From the NCBI GenBank assembly GCA_009937085.1, contig JAACDD010000171.1, positions 1-12,626 on the forward strand: a stretch of DNA of 12,626 nt, written 5' to 3'. The translations under genes were made by a program, and so were the position numbers. Below the pieces are notes generated by a model. It was not told where the DNA came from and made no database searches. It worked only from the letters and a program-made list of their open reading frames with translations. Of this stretch, positions 1 to 6,974 are shown one piece after another (position 1 is the stretch's first letter; every line of letters begins with the position of its first letter). The DNA comes from Bacteroidota bacterium (GTDB taxonomy: Bacteria; Bacteroidota; Bacteroidia; Flavobacteriales; Flavobacteriaceae).

Positions 1-687
1 CATGAAATCCCAAGCTGCCTCAATTGTTGGGGCTGTTACTGTGGCGCCATGTTTTTCCCAAAGTGCCACATCTCTTGTTTTGAAGGCATCAATCGTCATT
101 TGAGCCAAATCATCTGATTGTGTAATGGCATAGGGAGTACAATGTATTCCTCTAGGAACATAAACACGTACTTCAGGGCACATCTTCCAAATAGACTGAT
201 TGAGCTTTTGCTCATCATGAAAAATCTTGTGGTGACTCAAAACAATTAGTTCTGATGGATGCGCATGCAATACTACTTTATTTCCTGAATTTTGAGATTT
301 ATTGAAAAGATGTATTGTAAGGTGAGAAGAGAGTTCAGAAGTGGGTACAAAATTCTCTTTATCTCCACCCCAAAGGATGGTATACCCATCAGCAGCACTG
401 TTAATGTGCATGATGCATGAAGCCTTTTCGATAGTATTAATTAGTTTTCTCAAATAACAACTAGCCCCAGTAATGTATAAAAACATATTGGCAGCTTCTT
501 TGGGGAAGTCTTTTTTTACATATTCGACAGTATCTGGAATTGAAACTCCTTCAAAATGGTCAGATAGATCAACAGAAATATTACCGCCATTCCGTTCAAT
601 CCATTCACGCTGCCATAGGTAACCAGCAATTTCAGATGTTTGATTTAGAACATCTTGTACTTTATTGGATAAATGAAAATTTTTCAC
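1..687 (-). CDS. rhaD: Rhamnulose-1-phosphate aldolase (class II aldolase), 3' end missing
   Basis: Cleaves L-rhamnulose 1-phosphate to DHAP and L-lactaldehyde in the cytoplasm, with a zinc ion. I translated 229 codons; about 45 C-terminal residues lie beyond the left edge (E. coli RhaD has 274). Family motifs are clear: ERNGGN at 31-36, ITGAS at 72-76, DGYTILWGG at 100-108, PTSEL at 115-119 with the catalytic-type Glu118, the zinc pair His141/His143 in LHAHPSEL, and the third zinc ligand His213 in EKHGA. This numbering fits E. coli (Glu117, His141, His143, His212) almost exactly, which supports the GTG start at 687; an in-frame TAA lies 15 bases upstream and the next in-frame ATG is codon 68. 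The DGY-ILWGG and HAH-ELI patterns favour RhaD over the shorter fuculose-phosphate aldolase. It is divergent from the AraC-type regulator, so the two probably share a control region. Confidence 0.92.
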   Translation of the reverse strand, partial: MKNFHLSNKVQDVLNQTSEIAGYLWQREWIERNGGNISVDLSDHFEGVSIPDTVEYVKKDFPKEAANMFLYITGASCYLRKLINTIEKASCIMHINSAADGYTILWGGDKENFVPTSELSSHLTIHLFNKSQNSGNKVVLHAHPSELIVLSHHKIFHDEQKLNQSIWKMCPEVRVYVPRGIHCTPYAITQSDDLAQMTIDAFKTRDVALWEKHGATVTAPTIEAAWDFM

Positions 688-694
688 TTGTGTA

Positions 695-710
695 GTTGTT
701 TAAAAACAAC
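695..710. promoter_or_regulatory. Inverted repeat just upstream of rhaD (candidate operator)
   Basis: GTTGTTT-AA-AAACAAC forms perfect 7-bp arms around a 2-bp centre, 8 bp from the rhaD GTG start and inside the divergent rhaD/araC-type control region. A near-match to the Bacteroidota -7 element (TTAGTTTG, 7 of 8) lies beside it on the minus strand at 719-712, so a protein bound here would cover the likely rhaD start of transcription. The surrounding DNA is very A+T rich, so chance is a real alternative. Confidence 0.35.
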
Positions 711-755
711 ACAAACTAAATATTAATTTATGCAAATAAAAATAGTGAAAACAAT

Positions 756-763
756 TAAATTTG
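756..763 (+). promoter_or_regulatory. Candidate -7 element for the AraC-family gene
   Basis: TAAATTTG matches the Bacteroidota -7 consensus TAnnTTTG exactly. No good TTG lies 17-23 bases upstream, so the -33 element is weak or replaced by an activator. Transcription would begin near 768, which would rule out the TTG at 771 as a normal start and favour the GTG/ATG codons at 849-855. Confidence 0.35.
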
Positions 764-854
764 TATCTAATTGAAACATTTAACAGTGATAACAAAAAGA
801 AGCAACAGTTCTGGCGACCCTTCTCCAAATAAACAAACATTTGTTGACGTGAAC

Positions 855-1685
855 ATGAAAGTATTGTGTTGTCGTTACTGGCTGCTTGAACTTTGGGATT
901 GCCATGATATGGTCTTTCCTTTTTGGCGAATTTACTGGAATAGAAATACGGGTGGTGCTATAACACACATAAATGAAAATATTGAAATGACTCCAGACAA
1001 TGTTTACATCATTGCGCCTTTCACCTCTTTTTCTTCAAAGTTTACTAAAAAAAGCATGTACAAAAAGGGGATACATGTTTCTGGGCGTCATTTGGTAAGC
1101 ACTGACAAAGAAGTCGAGTTCGCGTCCGGGTCATTGATTCATTTTTTTGTGCATTTCAATTTGGGTGTTCCTTTTGACAATGTTTTTCCAGGGATTTTTA
1201 AGGTGAAAATCAGTAATACATTGAGGGATAAATTAGCATACCTAACCCACCAATTGAAAAACAACAATAACACCTTTAAAATGACCTCCAGCTTAAAATT
1301 ACAATCTTTTATAATGGATGCTTTGTCCAATATTGGGCCAGAGCTGTGGAAGTCTTTTAATATTGATCCTAGAATATTAAGTGTGATTCGGCATATTGAA
1401 AATAATTTGAGTGAAAAAAATGAGAACAAAACACTTGCCAAAGTCATTCATATGGCGCCAAATTCATTTTCAAGACTTTTTAGAGAAAATATGGGAATTA
1501 CCCCGCATAAATTTTTGCAAAAAAGAAAGGTTGCTTATGCCTGTGAACTTTTTGAGCATTCTGATAAAACTATTGAAGAAATGGCAATTCTTTTAGGATT
1601 TTCTGACCGCTATCACTTCACCAGAGTATTTACTTCTATCACTGGAGTTTCTCCCGGAACGTACAAATCCAGAATGCTGTTTTAA
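855..1685 (+). CDS. AraC/XylS-family transcriptional regulator of the sugar cluster (RhaR-like)
   Basis: Probable activator of the flanking sugar genes. From the ATG at 855 it has 276 residues. The N-terminal half looks like a cupin-type sensor rich in aromatics (CCRYW at 5-9, FPFWRIYW at 21-28). The last ~100 residues form the AraC double helix-turn-helix: first helix pair around LAKVIHMAPNSFSRLFRE, linker GITPHKFLQKRK, then the diagnostic second part with IEEMAILLGFSD and YHFTRVFTSITGVSPGTYK. The frame is open back to a TTG at 771, giving 304 residues, but that extension is polar and low in complexity and starts almost at the predicted transcription start, so I prefer 855 (GTG at 849 is the other option). 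It lies between divergent rhaD and the co-directional symporter operon. Bacteroides uses an AraC-type RhaR for rhamnose genes; the same role here is inferred. Confidence 0.85.
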   Translation: MKVLCCRYWLLELWDCHDMVFPFWRIYWNRNTGGAITHINENIEMTPDNVYIIAPFTSFSSKFTKKSMYKKGIHVSGRHLVSTDKEVEFASGSLIHFFVHFNLGVPFDNVFPGIFKVKISNTLRDKLAYLTHQLKNNNNTFKMTSSLKLQSFIMDALSNIGPELWKSFNIDPRILSVIRHIENNLSEKNENKTLAKVIHMAPNSFSRLFRENMGITPHKFLQKRKVAYACELFEHSDKTIEEMAILLGFSDRYHFTRVFTSITGVSPGTYKSRMLF

Positions 1686-1770
1686 ATGTACATTACACAC
1701 CACAAAATCTTTCGCTAAAAACAATTACAAAATTAAAATGTTTGTTTTATTCATATAGTTGTTTGCATTT

Positions 1771-1804
1771 TTGAAGTGTTTGAAAATTGGTTTTCCTAAT
1801 TTTG
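1771..1804 (+). promoter_or_regulatory. Predicted promoter of the symporter-mutarotase-dehydrogenase operon
   Basis: TTG at 1771-1773, a 23-base spacer and TAATTTTG at 1797-1804 fit the Flavobacterium pattern TTG-N(17-23)-TAnnTTTG. Transcription should start near 1810, leaving a leader of about 20 bases before the ATG at 1831. Upstream lie TAAAAACAA (1716-1724) and TAGTTGTTT (1756-1764), both 9-mers that also occur in the rhaD upstream repeat. Confidence 0.5.
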
Positions 1805-1830
1805 AGAAATTCAATTTTAAGTACTAACTT

Positions 1831-3126
1831 ATGAAAGCGCATTCTATCCCTGTTGTTGCAAAAAATGTAATTGTTCCTTTTGTTTTAATTACTTCTTTGT
1901 TTGCATTGTGGGGTTTTGCAAATGATATTACAAATCCAATGGTTGCTGCTTTTGGTGCTGTTATGGAAATATCAACTGCTAAAGCGGCATTAGTTCAACT
2001 TGCATTTTATGGAGGCTATGCAACTATGGCTATCCCAGCTGCGCTGTTTGTACGAAAATACAGCTACAAAAAAGGAATTCTTTTTGGATTAGGCTTATAT
2101 GCTACCGGAGCGCTTCTTTTTTATCCGGCTGCACAGTTCGAAGAATTTGGTTTTTTTCTACTCTCTCTTTATATTTTAACGTTTGGTTTGGCTTTTTTGG
2201 AAACAACTGCTAACCCATTTATTCTTTCAATGGGTAATCCTAAAACGGCTACACGCAGATTAAACCTTGCGCAGGCATTTAATCCTATTGGCTCTCTCAT
2301 GGGTATGTTTGTTGCGTCAAGTTTTATATTGTCCAACCTAGAGTCTGATAAAACAGATGCTGCGGGTAATTTGATTTTTTCAACATTAGATGCAGCTAAA
2401 AAGGCAGCTGTTAAATCTCACGATTTAATGATAATAAGAGACCCTTATGTTATTTTAGGATTTGTTGTAATAGCTATGTTTCTAATCATTTTTCTAACAA
2501 AAATGCCTGATAGAGAAAAAAGCACATCAAACTCCAAAGCAATAGATTCATTTAAAAGACTTATTGCCAATTTAAATTATCGTGAGGGAGTAATCGCACA
2601 AATGTTTTATGTTGGCGCTCAAATCATGTGTTGGACGTTTATTATCCAATATGCGGGGAACTTGGGTATTTCAAAATCAACGGCTCAGAACTACAATATT
2701 TTGGCTATGGGAATCTTCCTTACAGGAAGATTTATAAGTACTTTTTTGATGAAATATGTAAATTCAAAAAAGCTACTAGCTATTTTCGGTTTGTGTGCTG
2801 CGTGTACAACTTTAGGAGTCATATTTATTGAGGGGCTTATGGGCCTATATTTACTCATCACGACTTCTGTTTTTATGTCGCTTATGTTCCCTACTATTTA
2901 TGGTGTAGCACTGGATGGTTTAGGTGAAGACACGTCTCTAGGAGCGGCAGGTTTGGTTATGGCTATTGTTGGAGGTGCACTTATGCCACCCCTTCAAGGT
3001 CTTATCATTGATATGGGAAGTATTGGTTCCTTGGCTGCAGTTAATGTATCTTTTGTTTTGCCATTGATATGTTTTTGCGTAGTTACCATCTATGGATATA
3101 GAGCTTTTAAAAAACATGTAATCTAA
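1831..3126 (+). CDS. FucP-type sugar:H+ symporter (MFS, FHS family), likely for L-rhamnose or L-fucose
   Basis: Inner-membrane proton-coupled importer; 431 residues with about 12 hydrophobic segments, matching E. coli FucP in length and throughout its sequence. Shared landmarks are SLFALWGFAN (22-31), the Gly/Tyr-rich second helix AFYGGYATMAIPA, LETTANPF at 123-130 with Glu124 equal to the proton-relay Glu135 of FucP, RLNLAQAFNPIG at 143-154, MFYVGAQ--CW at 258-268, and FPTIYG at 353-358. The position equivalent to FucP Asp46 is Asn35 here, while an Asp sits three residues earlier (Asp32). It is the first gene of a rightward operon, 20 bp before the mutarotase. The substrate is inferred from neighbours: rhaD points to L-rhamnose, but L-fucose cannot be excluded. 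The start is the first ATG after the predicted promoter. Confidence 0.88.
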   Translation: MKAHSIPVVAKNVIVPFVLITSLFALWGFANDITNPMVAAFGAVMEISTAKAALVQLAFYGGYATMAIPAALFVRKYSYKKGILFGLGLYATGALLFYPAAQFEEFGFFLLSLYILTFGLAFLETTANPFILSMGNPKTATRRLNLAQAFNPIGSLMGMFVASSFILSNLESDKTDAAGNLIFSTLDAAKKAAVKSHDLMIIRDPYVILGFVVIAMFLIIFLTKMPDREKSTSNSKAIDSFKRLIANLNYREGVIAQMFYVGAQIMCWTFIIQYAGNLGISKSTAQNYNILAMGIFLTGRFISTFLMKYVNSKKLLAIFGLCAACTTLGVIFIEGLMGLYLLITTSVFMSLMFPTIYGVALDGLGEDTSLGAAGLVMAIVGGALMPPLQGLIIDMGSIGSLAAVNVSFVLPLICFCVVTIYGYRAFKKHVI

Positions 3127-3146
3127 GCCTTAATTCGTGAAACAAA

Positions 3147-3527
3147 ATGGGTAATGATCGCGTGAACCAACTGAGAAGATATTGTTTGGCATTAGATTTA
3201 AAAGACGATGCAGATAAAATTCATGCATATAAATATCACCATAAAAATGTATGGCCTGAAATAAATCAAAGTCTAATAGATGCTGGTATCGATCAAGCAG
3301 AAATATTCAATACTGGAAATAGACTTTTTATGATTTTAGAGGTTAACGAGTCATTCACGTTTGATAGAAAATCAATGATGGATGCACAAAACCCTAAAGT
3401 TCAAGAATGGGAAGCTTTAATGGACACTTTTCAACAAGAACTCCCAAAAACTAAAAAAGGTACAAAATGGGTGCTAATGGATAAAATTTATAGCTTAAAA
3501 AAAGAGAAATATGAAATCAGAAATTAA
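3147..3527 (+). CDS. L-rhamnose mutarotase family protein (RhaM-like)
   Basis: Interconverts the alpha and beta anomers of L-rhamnose (some family members are placed with L-fucose genes), so that the isomerase or dehydrogenase receives the right anomer. It has 126 residues against 104 in E. coli RhaM; the extra length is a polar N-terminal lead of ~10 residues and a basic tail. The family core is plain: YKYHHKNVWPEI at 28-39 aligns with the E. coli active-site block, giving Tyr28 (E. coli Tyr18), His32 (catalytic His22) and Trp36 (Trp26), followed by a ferredoxin-like fold with IFNTGNRLFMILEV and the conserved EWEALMDTFQQELP. It follows the symporter by 20 bp, and its last 17 bases overlap the next gene. 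The enzymes of this fold are distinct from FucU/RbsD mutarotases. Confidence 0.87.
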   Translation: MGNDRVNQLRRYCLALDLKDDADKIHAYKYHHKNVWPEINQSLIDAGIDQAEIFNTGNRLFMILEVNESFTFDRKSMMDAQNPKVQEWEALMDTFQQELPKTKKGTKWVLMDKIYSLKKEKYEIRN

Positions 3528-4671
3528 TTACAAGTATCCTTCTGTTGAAGATCTTCGAACAAAGGCAAAGTCAAAAATTCCAAAGTTTGCTTTTGAATAT
3601 TTAGACGGAGGTTGTAACGAAGATGTAAACATAAAAAAGAATACCGACAGGATTCGTGATATTGAGCTCAAACCAAAATATTTGGTTGACTACCAAGAAC
3701 CGAGTCTAAAAACAGAACTTTTCGGTCATACGTACGACGCACCTTTTGGTATTTCACCTGTTGGACTCCAAGGGCTTATGTGGCCGAAGTCTCCAGAAAT
3801 CTTGGCAAAGGCTGCTTTTGAACACAATATTCCTTTTGTCTTGAGTACTGTAACAACGGCAAGTATTGAAAAAATTGCCGATATAACAGAAGGTAAAGCA
3901 TGGTTTCAGCTTTATCATCCAGCTGAGGAAAGCGTTACAAAAGATATTCTAAAAAGAGCAGAAACTGCAGGTTGTCCTGTTTTGGTGATTTTGGCAGATG
4001 TGCCTTCTTTTGGCTATCGGCCACGAGACATCCGTAACGGATTGTCCATGCCGCCAAAAATGACGTTGACTAACATAATAAATGCGGCAAAAAGACCACA
4101 TTGGGCATTAAAAACGGTGGTAAATGGACAGCCGGCATTTGAAACCTTAAAAACGTACATGCCTAAAAATTTGAATTTAAATCAACTTGCGAAATTCATG
4201 GATGCTACTTTTTCGGGACGCTTGGATGAAGAAAAAATCAAAAAAATCCGTGATATTTGGAAAGGTAAGCTCGTACTTAAAGGTGCCGAGTCTGTGCACG
4301 ATGTAGAAAAAGCTTACCAATTGGGCTTAGATGGTGTTATCGTTTCAAATCATGGTGGAAGACAAGTTGATGTAGGTCAAGCTTCTGTTGATTCGTTACA
4401 AGCAATTGCTCCGTTATATAAAGATAAAATGACTGTGATGATGGATAGCGGAATTAGAGGTGGAGCAGATGTTGCTCGTGTCATGGCAAGTGGTGCTGAT
4501 TTTAGCTTTATGGGACGTACCTTTATGTATGGCGTTTCAGCGCTTGGCAAAAAGGGAGGAAACCACACCATCAGTATACTTAAACAGCAACTAACACAAG
4601 TCATGGAGCAGATGAGTTGCGCTAAAGTGGCTGATTTACAAGAAAAATTGATAACGAACGCGTCAAAATAA
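3511..4671 (+). CDS. FMN-dependent L-2-hydroxyacid dehydrogenase (probable L-lactate dehydrogenase)
   Basis: Oxidises an L-2-hydroxy acid, most likely L-lactate to pyruvate; L-lactate is the end product expected when rhamnose or fucose is degraded through lactaldehyde. The 386 residues form the glycolate oxidase/lactate dehydrogenase TIM barrel. Visible active-site equivalents are Tyr30 (FEYLDGG), Tyr135 (WFQLY), Arg170 in the GYRPRDIRNG turn, Lys257 (LKG), the His281-Gly-Gly-Arg284 signature SNHGGRQVD, and Arg316 in DSGIRGG with the FMN-phosphate loop GADFSFMGR. Its start lies inside the mutarotase gene; no other start is possible before the conserved fold begins, so the 17-bp overlap is probably real and couples translation. 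Mandelate- or glycolate-type activity is possible by fold, but the operon favours lactate. Confidence 0.88.
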   Translation: MKSEINYKYPSVEDLRTKAKSKIPKFAFEYLDGGCNEDVNIKKNTDRIRDIELKPKYLVDYQEPSLKTELFGHTYDAPFGISPVGLQGLMWPKSPEILAKAAFEHNIPFVLSTVTTASIEKIADITEGKAWFQLYHPAEESVTKDILKRAETAGCPVLVILADVPSFGYRPRDIRNGLSMPPKMTLTNIINAAKRPHWALKTVVNGQPAFETLKTYMPKNLNLNQLAKFMDATFSGRLDEEKIKKIRDIWKGKLVLKGAESVHDVEKAYQLGLDGVIVSNHGGRQVDVGQASVDSLQAIAPLYKDKMTVMMDSGIRGGADVARVMASGADFSFMGRTFMYGVSALGKKGGNHTISILKQQLTQVMEQMSCAKVADLQEKLITNASK

Positions 4672-4701
4672 AATTGGATTTTTGACTAAAAACACCATTT
4701 G

Positions 4702-4794
4702 ATGAAAAAATATGCACTAGGACACCATGCTTTATGGTTTCTTGTATATTTTGGTAGAAGAATCTTGTATAAAAAAGAATTAAAAGCCATCTAA
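4702..4794 (+). CDS. Possible 30-residue basic/aromatic peptide (doubtful)
   Basis: A small open frame between the dehydrogenase and the terminator begins MKKYALGHHALWFLVYFG and ends in a lysine-rich tail. Composition (two basic ends around an aromatic, hydrophobic middle) resembles a small membrane-associated peptide. Its TAA stop falls inside the left arm of the terminator hairpin, so the transcript would contain the whole frame. I do not recognise it, and a frame this short arises by chance easily. Confidence 0.2.
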   Translation: MKKYALGHHALWFLVYFGRRILYKKELKAI

Positions 4795-4809
4795 ATAGAT
4801 GGCTTTTAA
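4780..4809. terminator. Bidirectional intrinsic terminator between convergent operons
   Basis: Perfect 13-bp stem (TTAAAAGCCATCT pairing with AGATGGCTTTTAA) with an AAAT loop, flanked by an A-run on one side and T-run on the other so it can work on both strands. It ends the rightward sugar operon and the leftward 7TM-HD gene. Confidence 0.88.
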
Positions 4810-4880
4810 CTTGGGTTTTGATTTGCTCAGTAAGGGCGTGTTTTTGGTATTGTTAGCTTTATTTTCACTTATATATTAAA

Positions 4881-6899
4881 CTACTCTGGATATGACACCC
4901 GTAAATGATAGCTACTAATTAGCTTTTCGGAAAGAACACTTTTTACTGTTTCTATTTCGCGAAGGGTAATATTCGCCTCTAAAAACTGTTTCTCATCCAT
5001 TAGGCGCTGTACAATTTTATCCACAAAAGCAATGATTTTTTCTGCCGTGGGTTCTTTTAAACTTTTTGAAGCTGCCTCTACCCCGTCTGCAATCATAACT
5101 ATGGCCGTTTCTTTTGAAAAGGGTTTTGGCCCTGGATATTGAAATTGCTCTACATCAATATTGGAATTTTCTTGTTGTGCTTGTTGCAAAAAATACAATA
5201 CGGTTGTAGTGCCGTGATGCGTTCGAATAAAATCAATTACACGGTCTGGGAGTTTTAACTTTCTAGCACTCGTAATACCATTTAGCACATGATCAATTAT
5301 AATTTTTGCACTCACTTCAGGCGCAAGGTCGTCATGCGGATTATATGTCGTTTGGTTTTCACTAAAAAATACGGGGTTTTTCATCTTTCCAATATCGTGA
5401 TATAATGCACCCACTCTTGTCAATAATGTATTTGCACCAATAGCATTTGCAGCAGCCTCGGCAATATTTGCAACCTGTAAGGAATGTTGAAACGTTCCTG
5501 GTGATTTATCTGCAAGTTCACGTAGCAACTTACTATTTGTGTCTGATAATTCTAGTAAAGACGCATCAGAAACCAACCCAAAAAGCTTTTCGAATATATA
5601 AATCAGCGGTTGTACAAACAATATCGCCAAGCCATTGACTACAAAAAGCAACAACACATCGTAAGACAACTGCAACAAATTACCATCGTGAATAAGGGTA
5701 AAAGCAACATGGGAAATGGCGTAGAGTCCCACAATTAGACCAACCGAAATAAACAGCTTGGCTCTTCGGTATAAATCGTTTACAGTAAGTGATGCTAAAA
5801 TACCTGCCATGATTTGCAAATAGATAAACTCAAAACTATTCGGCACCAAGAATGCAATCAAAAACAAGGTTATTAAAAGAGTGAAAAGCGCCACACGCGT
5901 ATCAAAAAATGTACGCATTAGTAGTGGTAACATACAGATGGGAACTGCGTATACGTATTGTGGATTGACATCTACTACTACTTTTGTGAGTAGCACCATA
6001 AGTAAGATGTTCACACACAAAAACAGTAGGCGTTTGTTGTTTTCAAAAACGGTTGGGCGTGTACGCCATAAAAACACAAATAGCAAAAGGACAGGAACAA
6101 ATACCAAAAGTGAATACCCCAAAATAATCCAAGTCGTATTGGACTGCGTCCATGTTTGTGACTCAAATTCTTGCTGCAACGATTGGAGCTTTTGTAATTT
6201 TTCGCCTTCTACAACTTCCCCTTTAGCAATAATACGTGTTCCTTTGGTTACTAATCCACGAACTGTGACAATTCCTGCTACCGACTCCGCTTTAAATTGA
6301 CGTGTCAATTCCTCATCATAAGCAACGTTTGGTGCTACAAGGGAAAGCAAATACTGTAAAGAAGTTTCTGAAAGTATTTCCGCTTTAAAAGCATCCAGTT
6401 GACTTTGAAGTAAATCTCTAGCCTCTTTATCGGTATATAAGTCGGATAGCTGCACGGTAGATTGACGTGTCCCATTTACTAGTGCAACAGACTCATTTTC
6501 GTCTACTCGTTCAGATTCAGAAATTAAACCAAGGGCATACATTTCTTCCAACATTGTACGCCAGTTTATTAAGACAGCACTAACATTTGGAGTGGCAGGT
6601 AGTGTGGCTGCATATGTGTCAAAGGCAGCTAAAACAGCTATTGTGGTATTTGGTTGCGCAGAAAAATAGCGCGGAACAGAAGCTTCTAATGCTTGACGCT
6701 CAAGATTGAGTTCTTCTTTAGTTTTTTGAATAGGAAAGTCATAGGGAGATAAAAGCGTTTCGTATTGCCACGGCTTCCCTTCTTGAATTTCGTATTGGAA
6801 GCTAGCACCTCTTGGCAACAGATACACTACTATCGCTGTAGTAACAACGCATAATAAGACTCTAAAAAAAATTGCTTGATACCGATAGAAGAGCAACAT
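4881..6899 (-). CDS. 7TM-HD family membrane phosphodiesterase (PgpH-type, probably c-di-AMP)
   Basis: Probable hydrolase of the second messenger c-di-AMP to pApA, anchored in the inner membrane. Its 672 residues show: an N-terminal membrane helix (~11-28), an extracytoplasmic 7TMR-HDED region (~30-250), a block of about seven membrane helices (~255-440), and a cytoplasmic HD domain (~465-650). The metal and catalytic residues are intact: His472, His501-Asp502 in HDIGK, His537, His561-His562 and Asp605. Their spacings match the metal-binding set described for Listeria PgpH, apart from one residue between the HD pair and the third histidine. An in-frame TAA 10 bases upstream of the ATG fixes the start. 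It is divergent from the NlpC/P60 gene and convergent with the sugar operon, sharing the hairpin at 4780-4809. The fold and residues are seen; c-di-AMP as substrate is inferred from the family. Confidence 0.9.
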   Translation of the reverse strand: MLLFYRYQAIFFRVLLCVVTTAIVVYLLPRGASFQYEIQEGKPWQYETLLSPYDFPIQKTKEELNLERQALEASVPRYFSAQPNTTIAVLAAFDTYAATLPATPNVSAVLINWRTMLEEMYALGLISESERVDENESVALVNGTRQSTVQLSDLYTDKEARDLLQSQLDAFKAEILSETSLQYLLSLVAPNVAYDEELTRQFKAESVAGIVTVRGLVTKGTRIIAKGEVVEGEKLQKLQSLQQEFESQTWTQSNTTWIILGYSLLVFVPVLLLFVFLWRTRPTVFENNKRLLFLCVNILLMVLLTKVVVDVNPQYVYAVPICMLPLLMRTFFDTRVALFTLLITLFLIAFLVPNSFEFIYLQIMAGILASLTVNDLYRRAKLFISVGLIVGLYAISHVAFTLIHDGNLLQLSYDVLLLFVVNGLAILFVQPLIYIFEKLFGLVSDASLLELSDTNSKLLRELADKSPGTFQHSLQVANIAEAAANAIGANTLLTRVGALYHDIGKMKNPVFFSENQTTYNPHDDLAPEVSAKIIIDHVLNGITSARKLKLPDRVIDFIRTHHGTTTVLYFLQQAQQENSNIDVEQFQYPGPKPFSKETAIVMIADGVEAASKSLKEPTAEKIIAFVDKIVQRLMDEKQFLEANITLREIETVKSVLSEKLISSYHLRVSYPE

Positions 6900-6913
6900 A
6901 AAAAAGATTTAAA

Positions 6914-6948
6914 CAAAAATACCACTTTTCAACACATCGATTGAGCAA
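6914..6948 (-). promoter_or_regulatory. Predicted promoter of the 7TM-HD gene
   Basis: On the minus strand TATTTTTG (6921 to 6914) matches TAnnTTTG exactly, with a TTG at 6948-6946 and a 24-base spacer, one base longer than the usual upper limit. Transcription would begin near 6910, giving a leader of only about 10 bases. The identical octamer serves the divergent gene. Confidence 0.45.
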
Positions 6949-6970
6949 TGCGTAATTTACCTTATTTTTG
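6941..6970 (+). promoter_or_regulatory. Predicted promoter of the NlpC/P60 gene (leaderless or nearly so)
   Basis: TTG at 6941-6943, a 19-base spacer and TATTTTTG at 6963-6970 give a full match to the Bacteroidota consensus with ideal spacing. Only four bases separate the -7 element from the ATG at 6975, so transcription should start at or within a base or two of the start codon. Confidence 0.6.
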
Positions 6971-6974
6971 AAAT

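Noticed and set aside
1685..1694. AATGTACATT palindrome after the AraC-type gene as a terminator
   Set aside because: Only 10 bp without loop or T-run, and A+T rich; it cannot form a stable intrinsic terminator.
5881..6300. Plus-strand 139-codon frame inside the 7TM-HD gene
   Set aside because: Antisense to membrane-helix codons of a clearly real gene; low-complexity Thr/Ser-rich product typical of a shadow.
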